A stretch of DNA of 64,000 nucleotides from Streptomyces sp. DG1A-41 (GTDB lineage: Bacteria; Actinomycetota; Actinomycetes; Streptomycetales; Streptomycetaceae). The stretch lies in contig NZ_CP146350.1 in NCBI RefSeq assembly GCF_037055355.1, forward strand, positions 8,927,015-8,991,014. The letters run 5' to 3'. Within the stretch, counting starts at the first letter, position 1. The number at the start of each line of letters is the position of its first letter. The position numbers were made by a program, and so were the translations under genes. The notes under the pieces are model-generated. The model was not told the DNA's origin and searched no databases. It worked only from the letters and a program-made list of their open reading frames with translations. Shown here one piece after another: positions 15,744 through 24,149 of this stretch.

Positions 15744-16254
15744 ACACCCCCGGCCGCGTCTGGAGCGCCCACCCTCGTTCCACCAGGCGTTTCGCCTTCG
15801 ACCGCAGCCCCTCGACCTTCGCCGGAACCGCCTGAAGGCCCAGGGCCGCGGCCAGCTGCTGGCACCGCATTCCTTCCCGGCCCGCAGCCGACTCCAGCAC
15901 GGACATGATCCGCTGGTAGTCTGCGGGCAGGACCGACGCCGGCATCCCCTCGGCCCGTCGCGGCACCACCGCCCCCGCCACCGCGCTCCCCACCGGCTCC
16001 ACGACCGCACGCGGAGGCTCGGCCAGCACCTCGGCCACCGTCACACGGGCATCCGCAAGACGCTGAAGTGCGCGTTCCGCCTCGCCGAGGGCGGCCTGCA
16101 CCCGCTCGGCCTCCTCCCGCAACCGCGCGACCTCTTCCCGGACCTTCTTCTCCCGGGTCTCCAGCAGACCGAGCACCGACGGCACCAGCCACCTCCACAA
16201 GCGAGACGAACGGACGAACCACGCCCATCTCTCCCGCCGCCAGCCGGAGTTCAT
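15718..16254 (-). CDS. Coiled-coil winged-helix passenger protein inside the IS
   Basis: 178 residues from ATG 16254 (TTG 16263 is an alternative). Residues 20-75 form a charged coiled coil (LETREKKVREEVARLREEAE and RVQAALGEAERALQRLADAR), then a Pro/Ala/Val linker, then a helix-turn-helix-like C-terminus (LPADYQRIMSVLESAAGREG, MRCQQLAAALGLQAVPAKVE, GLRSKAKRLVERGW, RPGVFTPL). Both ends of the IS enclose it, so it moves with the transposase. I do not recognise a named family. It could regulate transposition or bind the element ends. Confidence 0.7.
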   Translation of the reverse strand: MNSGWRRERWAWFVRSSRLWRWLVPSVLGLLETREKKVREEVARLREEAERVQAALGEAERALQRLADARVTVAEVLAEPPRAVVEPVGSAVAGAVVPRRAEGMPASVLPADYQRIMSVLESAAGREGMRCQQLAAALGLQAVPAKVEGLRSKAKRLVERGWALQTRPGVFTPLGAPG

Positions 16255-16399
16255 GCCCACCAAGCCCGAATCAAACGATCACGTTCGGAAAGCGGATGGC
16301 GTCTGAAGGAGGGGCCAGGTGACAACGGGGCCTGACCCCGGATCTTGGACACCCGAGACACTTGGATCTTGAGTCCGGGAGAACGGATGTCCCGTGGTC

Positions 16400-16608
16400 A
16401 TGAAGCACTATCCGCCGGAGTTCAAGGCGGACGCGGTCGCGTTGTACGAGTCGCGGCCGGAAGCGATGATCAGGTCGGTCGCCGCTGATCTGGGGGTCAC
16501 CCCGGAGACGTTGCGGAACCGGGTCCGGCGGCCGGAGCGAGTCGGCCCCGGGGACGCCGGGCGGAGGCGCCGACCGGGCCGCCCACGCCGCTGGAAGCGG
16601 AGAACGCG
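16400..16608 (+). pseudogene. IS3-family OrfA, truncated
   Basis: MKHYPPEFKADAVALYESRP and VAADLGVTPETLRN are the helix-turn-helix start of an actinobacterial IS3 OrfA. After a frame change near 16515 it continues AGASRPRGRRAEAPTGPPTP and LEAENA, where it is cut off; the leucine zipper and OrfB are absent. The sequence GACCCCGGATCTTGGACACC upstream (from 16333) is probably the left end of that IS. Confidence 0.65.
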
Positions 16609-16894
16609 ATACCTACCCCCACCTGTCCCCCCCCCGTTATCTTCTTCACGGTCCTGCAAGAGGGCCGCTGGCCTCCGGGCCCGGCATGGCTGTTGCCCCC
16701 TGTCGATCGGATGACCTGGGGGGTGGTGTCACCGGGCCCGAGGGGTGCCGTCGGAGACCCTGATCAGAGGTCCGACCGCCGTCCGGTCCGGCGCAATGCC
16801 GGGCCACCCGCAGGCGGCAGGTCTGCATAACGTGGATGCGCGCGAACGGCCCCGACCACGAGGCCGGCACAGCATCGACGCATGTGGGGGCACG

Positions 16895-17896
16895 GTGATC
16901 GACATCGACCAGGTGGGCGTCTTCCTCGGCCTGGACGTCGGCAAGAGCAACCACCACGGCCACGGGCTCACCCCGGCCGGGAAGAAGGTCTTCGACAAGC
17001 CGCTGCCGAACGGAGAACCCCAGTTGCGGGCCGTCTTCGACAAACTCAGGACCAAGTTCGGCACCGTCCTGGTGATCGTGGACCAGCCCGCCTCCATCGG
17101 CGCCCTTCCACTGACCGTTGCCCGCCACGCGGGCTGCCCAGTCGCCTACCTTCCCGGCCTGGCGATGAGGCGGATCGCCGACCTCTACCCCGGCGAGGCC
17201 AAGACCGACGCCCGCGACGCGGCCGTCATCGCGGACGCCGCCCGCACCATGCCCCACACCCTGCGCCATCTCGGACCGGCCGACGAGATCACCGCCGAAC
17301 TGACCCTGCTGGCCGGCTTCGACCAGGACCTGGCCGGCGAGGCCAACCGCACCTCCAACCGCATCCGCGGCCTGCTCACCCAGTTCCACCCCAGCCTCGA
17401 ACGCGTCCTGGGACCCCGCCTGGACCACCCCGCCATCACCTGGCTCCTGGAGCGCTACGGATCCCCCGCCGCTCTGCGCAAGGCCGGCCGCCGCAAGCTC
17501 GTCGAGCTCATCCGGCCCAAGGCGCCCCGCATGGCCACCCGGCTCGTCGACGACATCTTCACCGCCCTCGACGAACAGACCGTCGTCGTTCCCGGCACGG
17601 CCACACTCGATGTGATCGTGCCCTCGCTGGCGAAGTCGCTGGCCGCCGTCCACGACCAGCGCCGGGCCCTTGAGGCCCAGATCGAGGCCCTGCTGGAGGC
17701 CCACCCTCTTTCCCAGGTCCTGACGTCGATGCCCGGCGTCGGCGTCAGGACCGCCGCAGTCCTCCTGGTCACCATCGGCGACGGCAGCTCGTTCCCGTCC
17801 GCCGCCCACCTGGCCTCCTACGCCGGCCTCGCCCCGGCCACCAAGTCGTCGGGGACCTCGATCCACGGCGACCACGCTCCCAGTGGCTTTCCATAG
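16895..17896 (+). pseudogene. IS110-family transposase, C-terminus cut off
   Basis: GTG 16895 starts IDIDQVGVFLGLDVGKSNHH, the RuvC-like DEDD first Asp. Further on, LVIVDQPASIGALPLTVARH and YPGEAKTDARDAAVIADAA give the next acidic residues. The second domain (transposase_20) is present as VLTSMPGVGVRTAAVLLVTI and AHLASYAGLAPATKSSGTSI. The protein ends shortly after GDHAP; about 70 normal residues, including the catalytic Ser region, are missing and foreign sequence supplies the stop. An open 5' extension to 16745 is not coding-like. Confidence 0.8.
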
Positions 17897-18175
17897 GGCG
17901 ATGCTGGGTCCGGGCGTCGGCAGGACCCGAAGCGTTGTATGCCCGGTCCGGACCCTCGGCTTCTGCTCGCGATACCTCCGTGCCGTCTCCGCCTCGTTGT
18001 CTGACACGGTCGCGCCGTCCGTATCCGCGTCGACCAGCGGGGACTCATACACCCGCTCGGCGGTCCGCACCCACTCCACATGTGCCGTGACCAGTGCAAG
18101 CAGCACACTGAGGAGTAGCAGCCCACCGGCTACCACTCGCCTGTACCGCCGAACGGCCCCCGCCACCCGCACCAC
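17882..18175 (-). pseudogene. Membrane protein, N-terminal part only
   Basis: ATG 18175 begins VRVAGAVRRYRRVVAGGLLL, followed by one membrane helix (LLSVLLALVTAHVEWV) and an extracytoplasmic stretch RVYESPLVDADTDGATVSDN. The frame runs into the broken end of the IS110 transposase at about 17882, so the rest of the gene is lost. Family not recognised. Confidence 0.5.
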
Positions 18176-18499
18176 CCTGTCCCCCGAGGACGTCAGATTA
18201 GCTGCTTGGTCAACGCGCCACCCCTCGATTCAACGGTCTGCAGCGCGATGCCCACGAGCTTCCGGGAAGGCTCCTTGCCCCCCTACACGGAGCTGGTCCG
18301 GTCACAGCTGCGTAATGCTGCTCGCAGACGGCGACCACCTGTTTGGGTACGGCCTCGGGACTGGTGAGCTCGCATGTTCAGGTGTTGCGTATTCGCTGAC
18401 GGCTGCCTGGCTGCGATGACGGTGAGTGATTGATGTAGACGGCTCACCTTCGGCTCGGCGAGTGTAGGAAGATCCCGGCATGGACAACTGCGACAGTCA
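18176..18499. other. Gap without a recognisable gene
   Basis: No reading frame with family resemblance on either strand. The part just before 18500 probably holds the original start of the LD-carboxypeptidase-like gene. Confidence 0.3.
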
Positions 18500-18950
18500 T
18501 CAGACCGTGCAATCGCCGCGGTTACGGCCGGGGATCGGGTGCGGATCGTCTCTCCAGCCAGTCCACCCAGCCGCGAGGGAGTCGCCCGTGGCGTCGAGCT
18601 ACTGACGTCATGGGGGCTGCGGGTCGAGTTGGGCGAGCACGTCTTCGACCAATGGGATGGCTGGCCGAGATGAGGATCGCGTCTTCGACCTGAACTCCGC
18701 GTTCGGTGACCCGGGAGTCCGCGCGGTGATTGCCACCCGGGGCGGCAAAGGCGCCTACCGCATCGTCGACGACCTGGACATCGACGCCCTGCGGCGCGAC
18801 CCAAAACCCTTGGTCGGCTTCAGCGACATCACCCACCTCCACCTTGCCCTGTGGGCGCGATGCGGTCTGGCCTCGCCGCGCCTGATGGTTGTCTTCGACC
18901 GGGCCGACGACACCCTGCGGCACCTCGCCCGCTACTGGGAGACCTTCCCG
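18500..18950 (+). pseudogene. LD-carboxypeptidase (S66 family), damaged N-terminal half
   Basis: Pieces in two frames read AGDRVRIVSPASPPSREGVA, RGVELLTSWGLRVELGEHVF, then DEDRVFDLNSAFGDPGVRAV, IATRGGKGAYRIVDDLDIDA and PKPLVGFSDITHLHLALWAR. These are the N-terminal motifs of MccF/LdcA-type serine peptidases (VSPASP, the RGG-x-GA loop and the GFSDIT nucleophile-region). It is cut near 18945 and joined to another gene. Confidence 0.65.
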
Positions 18951-18954
18951 GCGG

Positions 18955-19293
18955 GAGGGAGACCCGAAGAAGTCCCCGGCCCTCACCGCGCTCGAGGACG
19001 TCCTGTACGCAGGACGCCAGGCCCGCATCCACGTCCTCCACAACGGCCGGGTCGCCAACGGCAGTCTCACCCCTGCCGCCCGCGAGCAGTTCGCCACCGT
19101 GATCCTCGCGCGGGTCAGCGCCAACACCTGGCAGCGGCTCGCCCCGATAGCCGGCCCCGCCCCGAAGCCCAGCACGCACTTGGGCCGCTTCCACGTCGTC
19201 CAGGACGGCACCGCCCACCAGACGCAGGCGCTTCTTCTCACCGACGCCGAAGCCGCCAACTGGCTCACCGCCACGGCGGCCGGAGAGATCTGA
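18955..19293 (+). pseudogene. Hypothetical protein, C-terminal fragment
   Basis: In one frame up to TGA 19293: KKSPALTALEDVLYAGRQAR, IHVLHNGRVANGSLTPAARE and HQTQALLLTDAEAANWLTAT. The 5' side is fused to the LD-carboxypeptidase remnant at about 18955, and the original start is missing. Not a family I recognise; codon use is Streptomyces-like. A terminator follows. Confidence 0.4.
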
Positions 19294-19314
19294 TCCAGAG
19301 TCGGACACACCACA

Positions 19315-19349
19315 GGCCCCGGGGGATCAGCCAGGACATCCCCGGGGCC
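19315..19349. terminator. Hairpin terminator
   Basis: GGCCCCGGGGGAT (19315) pairs with ATCCCCGGGGCC (to 19349) around a loop of about ten bases, between convergent genes ending at 19293 (+) and 19355 (-). Confidence 0.75.
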
Positions 19350-19354
19350 CGGCT

Positions 19355-19603
19355 CTATGGAGTCACCCGGCCTAACGACCCTGCGGTCCACATCACGCGC
19401 CAGCTGGTGCGCGCGGTGACGACGTGGACCAGGACGACGACGGCCTGCCACCCGGCGCCGCCCCGCACCCACGCCCCGATGAAGCGGACCTGATCGGCCG
19501 CCCGGTCGCCCAGGCGCCGCCACGGACGCAGCCGTCTGAGCAGATAGCCGACCGCGAGCGCGACGACTGCGGTGACGACGACAGGCTTCGTCAGTGCGCC
19601 CAA
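19355..19603 (-). CDS. Small membrane protein, unknown
   Basis: 82 residues from TTG 19603. An N-terminal hydrophobic segment (PVVVTAVVALAVGYLLRRLR) is followed by a basic amphipathic tail ending WTAGSLGRVTP. The start is weakly supported because a hairpin lies right upstream. It is the last of two minus-strand genes after a terminator, so it has its own promoter or is leaderless. No family recognised. Confidence 0.45.
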   Translation of the reverse strand: MGALTKPVVVTAVVALAVGYLLRRLRPWRRLGDRAADQVRFIGAWVRGGAGWQAVVVLVHVVTARTSWRVMWTAGSLGRVTP

Positions 19604-19605
19604 GA

Positions 19606-19634
19606 GGCCGGAGGTTCGGTGGGAACCTCCGGCC
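19606..19634. terminator. Hairpin terminator
   Basis: Twelve-base perfect stem GGCCGGAGGTTC / GAACCTCCGGCC with loop GGTGG, six bases after the stop of the minus-strand gene at 19640. Confidence 0.8.
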
Positions 19635-19639
19635 CCTTC

Positions 19640-20239
19640 TCACTCCAGGGTGGCGTCCTCCCACGCCACCACAGACGTACAGCCAGCGGTGTCCGCGCGT
19701 TCCGCACGGAACTCCATGGTCATGGCATCGGTGGCGAGGAACCGGGACAACTCGCGTTCGCTGTCCCTGGCGGTGAGGACGCCATGCGCCACGTCGAGCT
19801 CGCCGGCCGTGAGGGACCACTTCACCGCTGCGTCACAGCCCTCGCCCAGCCGCAGCGTGCCCGTCACGTCCCGCTTGTCGGTGTCGGAGTCCAGGGCGAG
19901 CGTGGTGCTTGTCGTGCGAGAGGCCGGGAGCCGCCAGGTCAGCTGGTAGGGAAAGCAGGTGGGGATGCTGTTCTGGTTCCCCCCGGCGCATCCGGCTTCC
20001 CGTACCTCAGGCTTGTCGCCGCGCTGGTGGCGGAGGGGGGAGGGCATGCTCTCGCGCACGAGGAAGATCAACGCGGGCATGAGAAGGACGCTGAGCAGGA
20101 CGGCCGCGACCTTGACGTCGGTGCCAATCATGTCCAGGACCGGATGCGCCTGCTCCCGCCGCGCCGCCCTCCACGGATCCGGCCGCCCCTCCCGGCTGTC
20201 CCTAATGTCCTTGCCGACCGCCCGTTTCGGCGCTGTCAC
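19640..20239 (-). CDS. Membrane-anchored protein of unknown function, 5' end altered by IS6
   Basis: Up to 199 residues if read from GTG 20239, but that codon lies inside the inverted repeat of the IS6 element, so the native start is probably lost. A charged cytoplasmic N-terminus (REGRPDPWRAARREQAHPVL) precedes one membrane helix (VAAVLLSVLLMPALIFLV) and an extracytoplasmic domain with a Cys-rich start (AGCAGGNQNSIPTCFPYQLT) and strands such as TSTTLALDSDTDKRDVTGTL. No family recognised. A terminator follows. Confidence 0.5.
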   Translation of the reverse strand: MTAPKRAVGKDIRDSREGRPDPWRAARREQAHPVLDMIGTDVKVAAVLLSVLLMPALIFLVRESMPSPLRHQRGDKPEVREAGCAGGNQNSIPTCFPYQLTWRLPASRTTSTTLALDSDTDKRDVTGTLRLGEGCDAAVKWSLTAGELDVAHGVLTARDSERELSRFLATDAMTMEFRAERADTAGCTSVVAWEDATLE

Positions 20240-21090
20240 GTTGGTTGGCCGGGTGGGATGATCTTCTGGTTGATTGTGCTGGAGGGGACTGTCTGTGGGG
20301 GCCGTGTCGCCGTCGTACAAGGGGCATCGGTATCCGGTCGAGGTCATCTCCCACTGTGTGTGGCTGTACTTCCGCTTCCCGCTGTCGTTCCGCGAGATCG
20401 AGGAGCTCATGCTCGAGCGCGGGATCGTCGTCTCCTACGAGACGATCCGCCGCTGGTGCGCCAAGTTCGGGCAGTCCTATGCCAACGCGCTGCGCCGCCG
20501 ACAGCCCCAGCCCGGGGACAAGTGGCACCTGGACGAAGTCTTCATCAAGATCAATGGGGAACAGAAGTACCTGTGGCGGGCTGTCGACCAGGACGGCAAT
20601 GTCCTGGACATCCTGGTGCAGAACCGGCGGGACAAGGCTGCGGCCAGGCGTTTCTTCCGCAGGCTGATGAAGAGGACCGGTGCGGTGCCGCGGGTGGTCG
20701 TCACCGACAAGCTCCGCTCCTACGGCGCGGCTCATCGCGAGGTCATGCCCTCCGTCGAGCACCGGCAGTCGAAGTATCTGAACAACCGGGCGGAGAACAG
20801 CCACCAGCCAACCAGGCAGCGCGAACGGGCAATGAAAGGCTTCCGCGGCACCGGCGCAGCCCAGCGGTTCCTGTCCGCGTTCAGCGGCATCTCACCCCAC
20901 TTCCGACCCCGACGGCACCTGATGAACGCCACCGAACACCGCACCGAGATGATCAACCGCTTCGCGATCTGGGACCAGATCACAGGTGCCGCCGGCCAGC
21001 CCACCACAGCTTGAGCCTAGGCTGACGCCTGGGCCAGCCACACCCTGGCACCCCGTCAGACACCCACGTCCCCAACAACGTGACAGCGCC
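20229..21090. mobile_element. IS6-family element, complete, 862 bp
   Basis: Inverted ends GGCGCTGTCACGTTG (20229) and the complement ending 21090 enclose one transposase gene. The 8-bp flanks differ (CCCGTTTC before, CCGGCAAG after), so there is no target duplication; IS6 elements form cointegrates and deletions, and the two flanking genes here are both truncated at the element, which fits an IS-driven deletion. Confidence 0.82.
20295..21014 (+). CDS. IS6-family transposase
   Basis: 239 residues from GTG 20295, which has GGAGGGG seven bases upstream. The N-terminal helix-turn-helix reads FPLSFREIEELMLERGIVVS, YETIRRWCAKFG; the DDE core has Asp in DKWHLDEVFIKINGEQKYLW, Asp in RVVVTDKLRSYGAAHREVMP and Glu in NRAENSHQPTRQRERAMKGF. 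Full length for the family, and intact. Confidence 0.92.
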   Translation: MGAVSPSYKGHRYPVEVISHCVWLYFRFPLSFREIEELMLERGIVVSYETIRRWCAKFGQSYANALRRRQPQPGDKWHLDEVFIKINGEQKYLWRAVDQDGNVLDILVQNRRDKAAARRFFRRLMKRTGAVPRVVVTDKLRSYGAAHREVMPSVEHRQSKYLNNRAENSHQPTRQRERAMKGFRGTGAAQRFLSAFSGISPHFRPRRHLMNATEHRTEMINRFAIWDQITGAAGQPTTA

Positions 21091-21099
21091 CCGGCAAGC

Positions 21100-21520
21100 G
21101 TTGCGTGAGGCGCCACCAGCACTCAGCAGTTTCGCGTGGGGGAACACAGCGTCGTACTCCTTGACATGGTGTGAGCTGCGGACCGCAGGATGGGCTCTGT
21201 TGCGTCCGGGGCGTTCGACGGTCTCGCGCATCAGGTCGATGAGCGTGGTGCCGCCGGCGATGTAACGGCCGCCCCGGCGTTCGGCGTCGAGCGCGCCCCG
21301 CATGTCGGAGACTCTGGTGTAGGAGAGGCAGCCCACGCCGGACATGATCTGCCCCGGGGTGCAGAAGCCGCGCTGGAGCCCTTCTTCGAGCTGGGCAGGC
21401 CGAGATGCTCGCGCAACAGGTCGAGCAGCGAGGTCCGGTTGTCGACGGTGACGCCGTACAGCTTTCCGTTGACAACCGGCGAGACGCGGCTGCCGGGCGG
21501 CGCTTCGGCCGCGCCCGAGG
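21100..21520 (-). pseudogene. Xanthine-dehydrogenase-family iron-sulfur and FAD subunits, fused remnant
   Basis: Minus-strand frames give VNGKLYGVTVDNRTSLLDLL, REHLGL (start of a 2Fe-2S subunit), then after a deletion QRGFCTPGQIMSGVGCLSY (its second cluster region), then, after another deletion, TRVSDMRGALDAERRGGRYI and AGGTTLIDLMRETVERP, the start of the FAD subunit. So two adjacent genes of one operon have collapsed into about 400 bp. The molybdenum subunit is absent; the IS6 end is at 21090. Confidence 0.65.
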
Positions 21521-22138
21521 TCAGGCGGCGGGTTCCGTGTCGGATCCGGCTCGTGTGTAACCCTCTGGGAAGCGGGCGAGCGGCGGCTCCTGTGCGAAGA
21601 ACGTCTTCGCGCGCGCCAGTACCTCCGTGTCCTTCAGGACATCGCCAGGCGCGGTGCCGTTGCCGCGCAGGACCCCGCCGAAGCGCATCTTCATGAACGC
21701 GGCCCAGTTGTTGATGGTGCTGACCAGCGGATCGGCGAGCCACGGCAGGTCGCCCGCGGAGGTGGTGACGCCCCACAGGGTGCGTCCGGCCACGGCCGTC
21801 CTGAAGTCGAGGCCGGGGGTCTCCATCCAGGAAGTCCAGGTGTCCAGGTAGCGCTTGGTGTGGGAGGACAGCGAGTACCAGTACACGGGCGAAGCGATCA
21901 CGATGTCGGTCGCGGCGAGGGTGGCGTCAAGGAGCAGTGCGAGATTGCCCTGCTCGGGCCGGTTCGGGTACCCCTCGCCGTGCCGCAGGTCGTCGAAATC
22001 GGGGAGCGGATGCTCGGCGAGCGAGATCCACTGCTGCTCGATGTCACCGGGCAACTGCGCGGCGGCCCGGCGGGCGAGCAACTCGGTGTTCCCGTCGCTG
22101 CGGTGGCTGCCGAGGAGGAAGAGGAAACGGCGGGTCAA
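21521..22138 (-). CDS. NADPH-dependent FMN reductase / flavodoxin-fold quinone reductase
   Basis: 205 residues from TTG 22138, eight bases after GGAG. The flavin phosphate loop is FLFLLGSHRSDGNTELLARR (residues 5-24); DIVIASPVYWYSLSSHTKRY and TSAGDLPWLADPL follow in the usual order of the FMN_red/flavodoxin_2 fold. No disruption is seen. Its neighbours are remnants, so no pathway can be inferred. Confidence 0.8.
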   Translation of the reverse strand: MTRRFLFLLGSHRSDGNTELLARRAAAQLPGDIEQQWISLAEHPLPDFDDLRHGEGYPNRPEQGNLALLLDATLAATDIVIASPVYWYSLSSHTKRYLDTWTSWMETPGLDFRTAVAGRTLWGVTTSAGDLPWLADPLVSTINNWAAFMKMRFGGVLRGNGTAPGDVLKDTEVLARAKTFFAQEPPLARFPEGYTRAGSDTEPAA

Positions 22139-22383
22139 GGCGGGCTCCTAAAGTCGAATGAAGTAGGTCGTGTGCGTACGACACAGGCGCAGGGGAGCTG
22201 CCGTCGGCCGGCGTCAGCCGGAACTGGGCCGGGCGATGGCGACGGCAGGATGGCTGCGATGCGATGCCTGCAGGGGGCAGCGGATTGGCCGGAGCCGGGA
22301 GCCGGACGGTCTCTCAGTGTGGTGGGTGAGAGGTGACCGGCTCCGCGACATCGCCGGTCCTGCGCGGTGTTACCGGGCTCGGT
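22139..22383. other. Intergenic stretch
   Basis: About 245 bases between two minus-strand genes; no gene, operator palindrome or terminator was convincing. Confidence 0.3.
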
Positions 22384-23209
22384 TCACGCAGGGTCGCCCT
22401 GGGCCTGCGCGGAGACGTCGGCCCAGTCCTCCCAGGTCTTCAGGCGCTCGGCGTAGACATGGGGAACCATGCCCAGCGGTGCGGTGCCGAAGAAGACGCG
22501 CAGCGGCGGGTTGTCGGCGTCGACGATTGTCAGCAGGGCCGGGCCGGCGGCGGTGGGGTCGCCGACCTTGATCCCGCTCCAGCTGGCGGCGACGGCCGCG
22601 CGCAGGTCGTCGTAGGCGGGCAGTTGCCCGGCGAAGGTGGCGGAGGAGCCAGGCCCAGTCGGTGGCGAAGCCGCCCGGCTCGACGAGCGTGACCTTGATG
22701 CCGAAGCCGGCGACCTCCTGGGCAAGGGCCTCGCTCAGTGCCTCCAGGGCCCACTTGGAGGCGTTGTAGACGCCGAGGTTGGGGAAGGCGGTGACGCCGC
22801 CGACGCTGGAGATCTGCACGATGTGGCCGCTGCCCTGTGCCCGCAGGAGGGGCAGGGCGGCCTGGGTGACCCACAGGGCGCCGAAGAAGTTGGTCTCCAT
22901 CTGGTCGCGGACCTGCTGCTCCGTCAGCTCCTCGACCGTGCCGAACAGGCCGTAGCCGGCGTTGTTGACGACGACGTCGAGGCGGCCGAAGTGCTCGTGC
23001 GCCCGCTGCACGGCGTTGAAGGCGGCGGCCTTGTCGGTGACGTCCAGCTTCAGCGGAAGGATCGCCTCACCGTGGGCGGCCACCAGATCCGCGAGGGAGT
23101 CGGTGTCGCGGGCGGTGGCCGCGACCTTGTCGCCACGCTCCAGGGCCGCCTCGACGAACTGGCGGCCGAAACCGCGCGACGACCCGGTGATGAACCAGAT
23201 CTTGCTCAT
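22384..23209 (-). pseudogene. SDR-family oxidoreductase with one frameshift
   Basis: ATG 23209 starts SKIWFITGSSRGFGRQFVEA; DVVVNNAGYGLFGTVEELTE and the Ser/Tyr/Lys set in VQISSVGGVTAFPNLGVYNA, SKWALEALSEALAQE complete the catalytic part. Near 22650 the frame shifts by one base, after which PGSSATFAGQLPAYDDLRAA and NPPLRVFFGTAPLGMVPHVY run to the stop at 22384. Restored length about 275, typical of the group with an extended C-terminus. It is divergent from a TetR-like gene that presumably controlled it. Confidence 0.78.
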
Positions 23210-23300
23210 GAAAACTCCCGTTCGAAACGAAGTACTGGATCGAGATCCTAACTCCAACAGAGACTGAGTATCAAGGTGAGTTCCTGTGTACCCTTCACGC

Positions 23301-23610
23301 ATGACTGACTCCGCCGGTACTCCCGCCCGCCCCGCGGCCAAGCCCGGACTGCGTGAGCGCATGCGCGCGACCGTGCATGCGGAAGTGGTCGACGTGGCAC
23401 TGCGGCTCTTCATCGAGCAAGGCTTCGACCGGACGACCGTTGACCAGATCGCGGCCGAGTCGGGGCTGTCGCGCGCCAGCCTGTTCCGGTACTTCGGAAC
23501 GAAGGAAGACATGGTCCTGGTCGGTCTGGAGGGGACCGGCCGCCAGATCGCCGAGGCCCTCGCCGCCCGCCCCGACGACGAGCGGCCCTGGGAGGCACTG
23601 CGTCGTGAAG
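23301..23610 (+). pseudogene. TetR-family regulator, DNA-binding half only
   Basis: ATG 23301 begins TDSAGTPARPAAKPGLRERM; the helix-turn-helix is VVDVALRLFIEQGFDRTTVD, QIAAESGLSRASLFRYFGTK, EDMV. After about 100 residues (ARPDDERPWEALR) homology stops and unrelated sequence follows. Divergent from the SDR gene 92 bases away. No Shine-Dalgarno sequence is seen, so translation may be leaderless. Confidence 0.65.
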
Positions 23611-23682
23611 GCGGTGATGCCGTTCCTCAGGTAACGCCGCTGCACGTGCACGGGCGCCGCCGCGGCCGGAATCTGATGTTGT

Positions 23683-23766
23683 GGACTTCCCCGTCGACGT
23701 CGCACTCGCCGAGCTCGTCCCGACCCTGCCGGTCGGGACGGGCTGGCGGTACGAAATGAAGTTATG
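23683..23766 (+). pseudogene. ATP-dependent DNA ligase (LigD-like), N-terminal scrap
   Basis: Reads VVDFPVDVALAELVPTLPVG, TGWRYEMKL, matching the start of Streptomyces LigC/LigD-type ligases up to the nucleotide-accepting Lys. It ends there. A longer fragment of a similar ligase, lacking just this part, lies at 38.5 kb, though the residues around the lysine differ (MKL here, PKW there). Confidence 0.5.
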
Positions 23767-23799
23767 GACAGGGTTTGCAGCTGTCCGTTGTCCATGTGG

Positions 23800-23847
23800 G
23801 CCAGGGCCCCTCCGGTCGGCGGGGAGTGGCACCGGAGAGGCCCTGGC
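23800..23847. terminator. Hairpin terminator
   Basis: GCCAGGGCC...CTCCGGT pairs with ACCGGAGAGGCCCTGGC with one mismatch (17-base stem), 35 bases after the minus-strand glycosidase remnant. Confidence 0.7.
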
Positions 23848-23881
23848 GAATTGAGCGGGGGCGTTCCCCCGGGTGAGGCCG

Positions 23882-24145
23882 CTATGCCTTGAGCCAGACC
23901 ACGTGGTCCGGTTCCAGAAGTCTGTCCGCCATCGGGCCGCTGGCCAGCAGGATCGTGGTGTGATCGGGCAGCCGGTACGTCTCATCCGAGAGGTTCAGCA
24001 CGCAGGTGAAGCCCGGTTCGCGGTGGAAGGCGAGGACTCCTGCGGGGGCGTCGAGCCAGGTCATGGTGCCGTCGCCGAGGGCGGGGTTGTCGCGGCGTAT
24101 GTGTAGGGCGGTGCGGTACAGCTCCAGCATCGAGGTTTCGTCGCA
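23882..24145 (-). pseudogene. GH13 alpha-glucosidase, C-terminal fragment
   Basis: SMLELYRTALHIRRDNPALG, DGTMTWLDAPAGVLAFHREP, GFTCVLNLSDETYRLPDHTT and ILLASGP to the stop at 23882 are the C-terminal beta-domain of oligo-1,6-glucosidase/alpha-glucosidases. The catalytic barrel is missing; at about 24145 the sequence switches to an integrase piece on the other strand. The original terminator is still in place. Confidence 0.7.
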
Positions 24146-24149
24146 ATCA

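Larger units (their letters stand above)
14664..16303. mobile_element. IS5-family element (IS1031-like group) with a passenger gene, 1.64 kb
   Basis: Ends GACGCCATCCGCTT (from 14664) and its complement AAGCGGATGGCGTC (ending 16303); homology between the two ends continues through CCGTTCG/CCGAACG. TGA flanks both sides (14661-14663 and 16304-16306), the 3-bp TNA target of the IS1031 group. Inside are the transposase gene and a second gene on the opposite strand, tail to tail with 26 bases of overlap. At 1.64 kb it is longer than ordinary members of the group because of that gene. Confidence 0.82.

Noticed and set aside
16180..18175. Long minus-strand frame running through the IS110 transposase (509 residues)
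   Set aside because: Only the first 95 residues (the membrane protein start) look real; the rest is antisense to the transposase.
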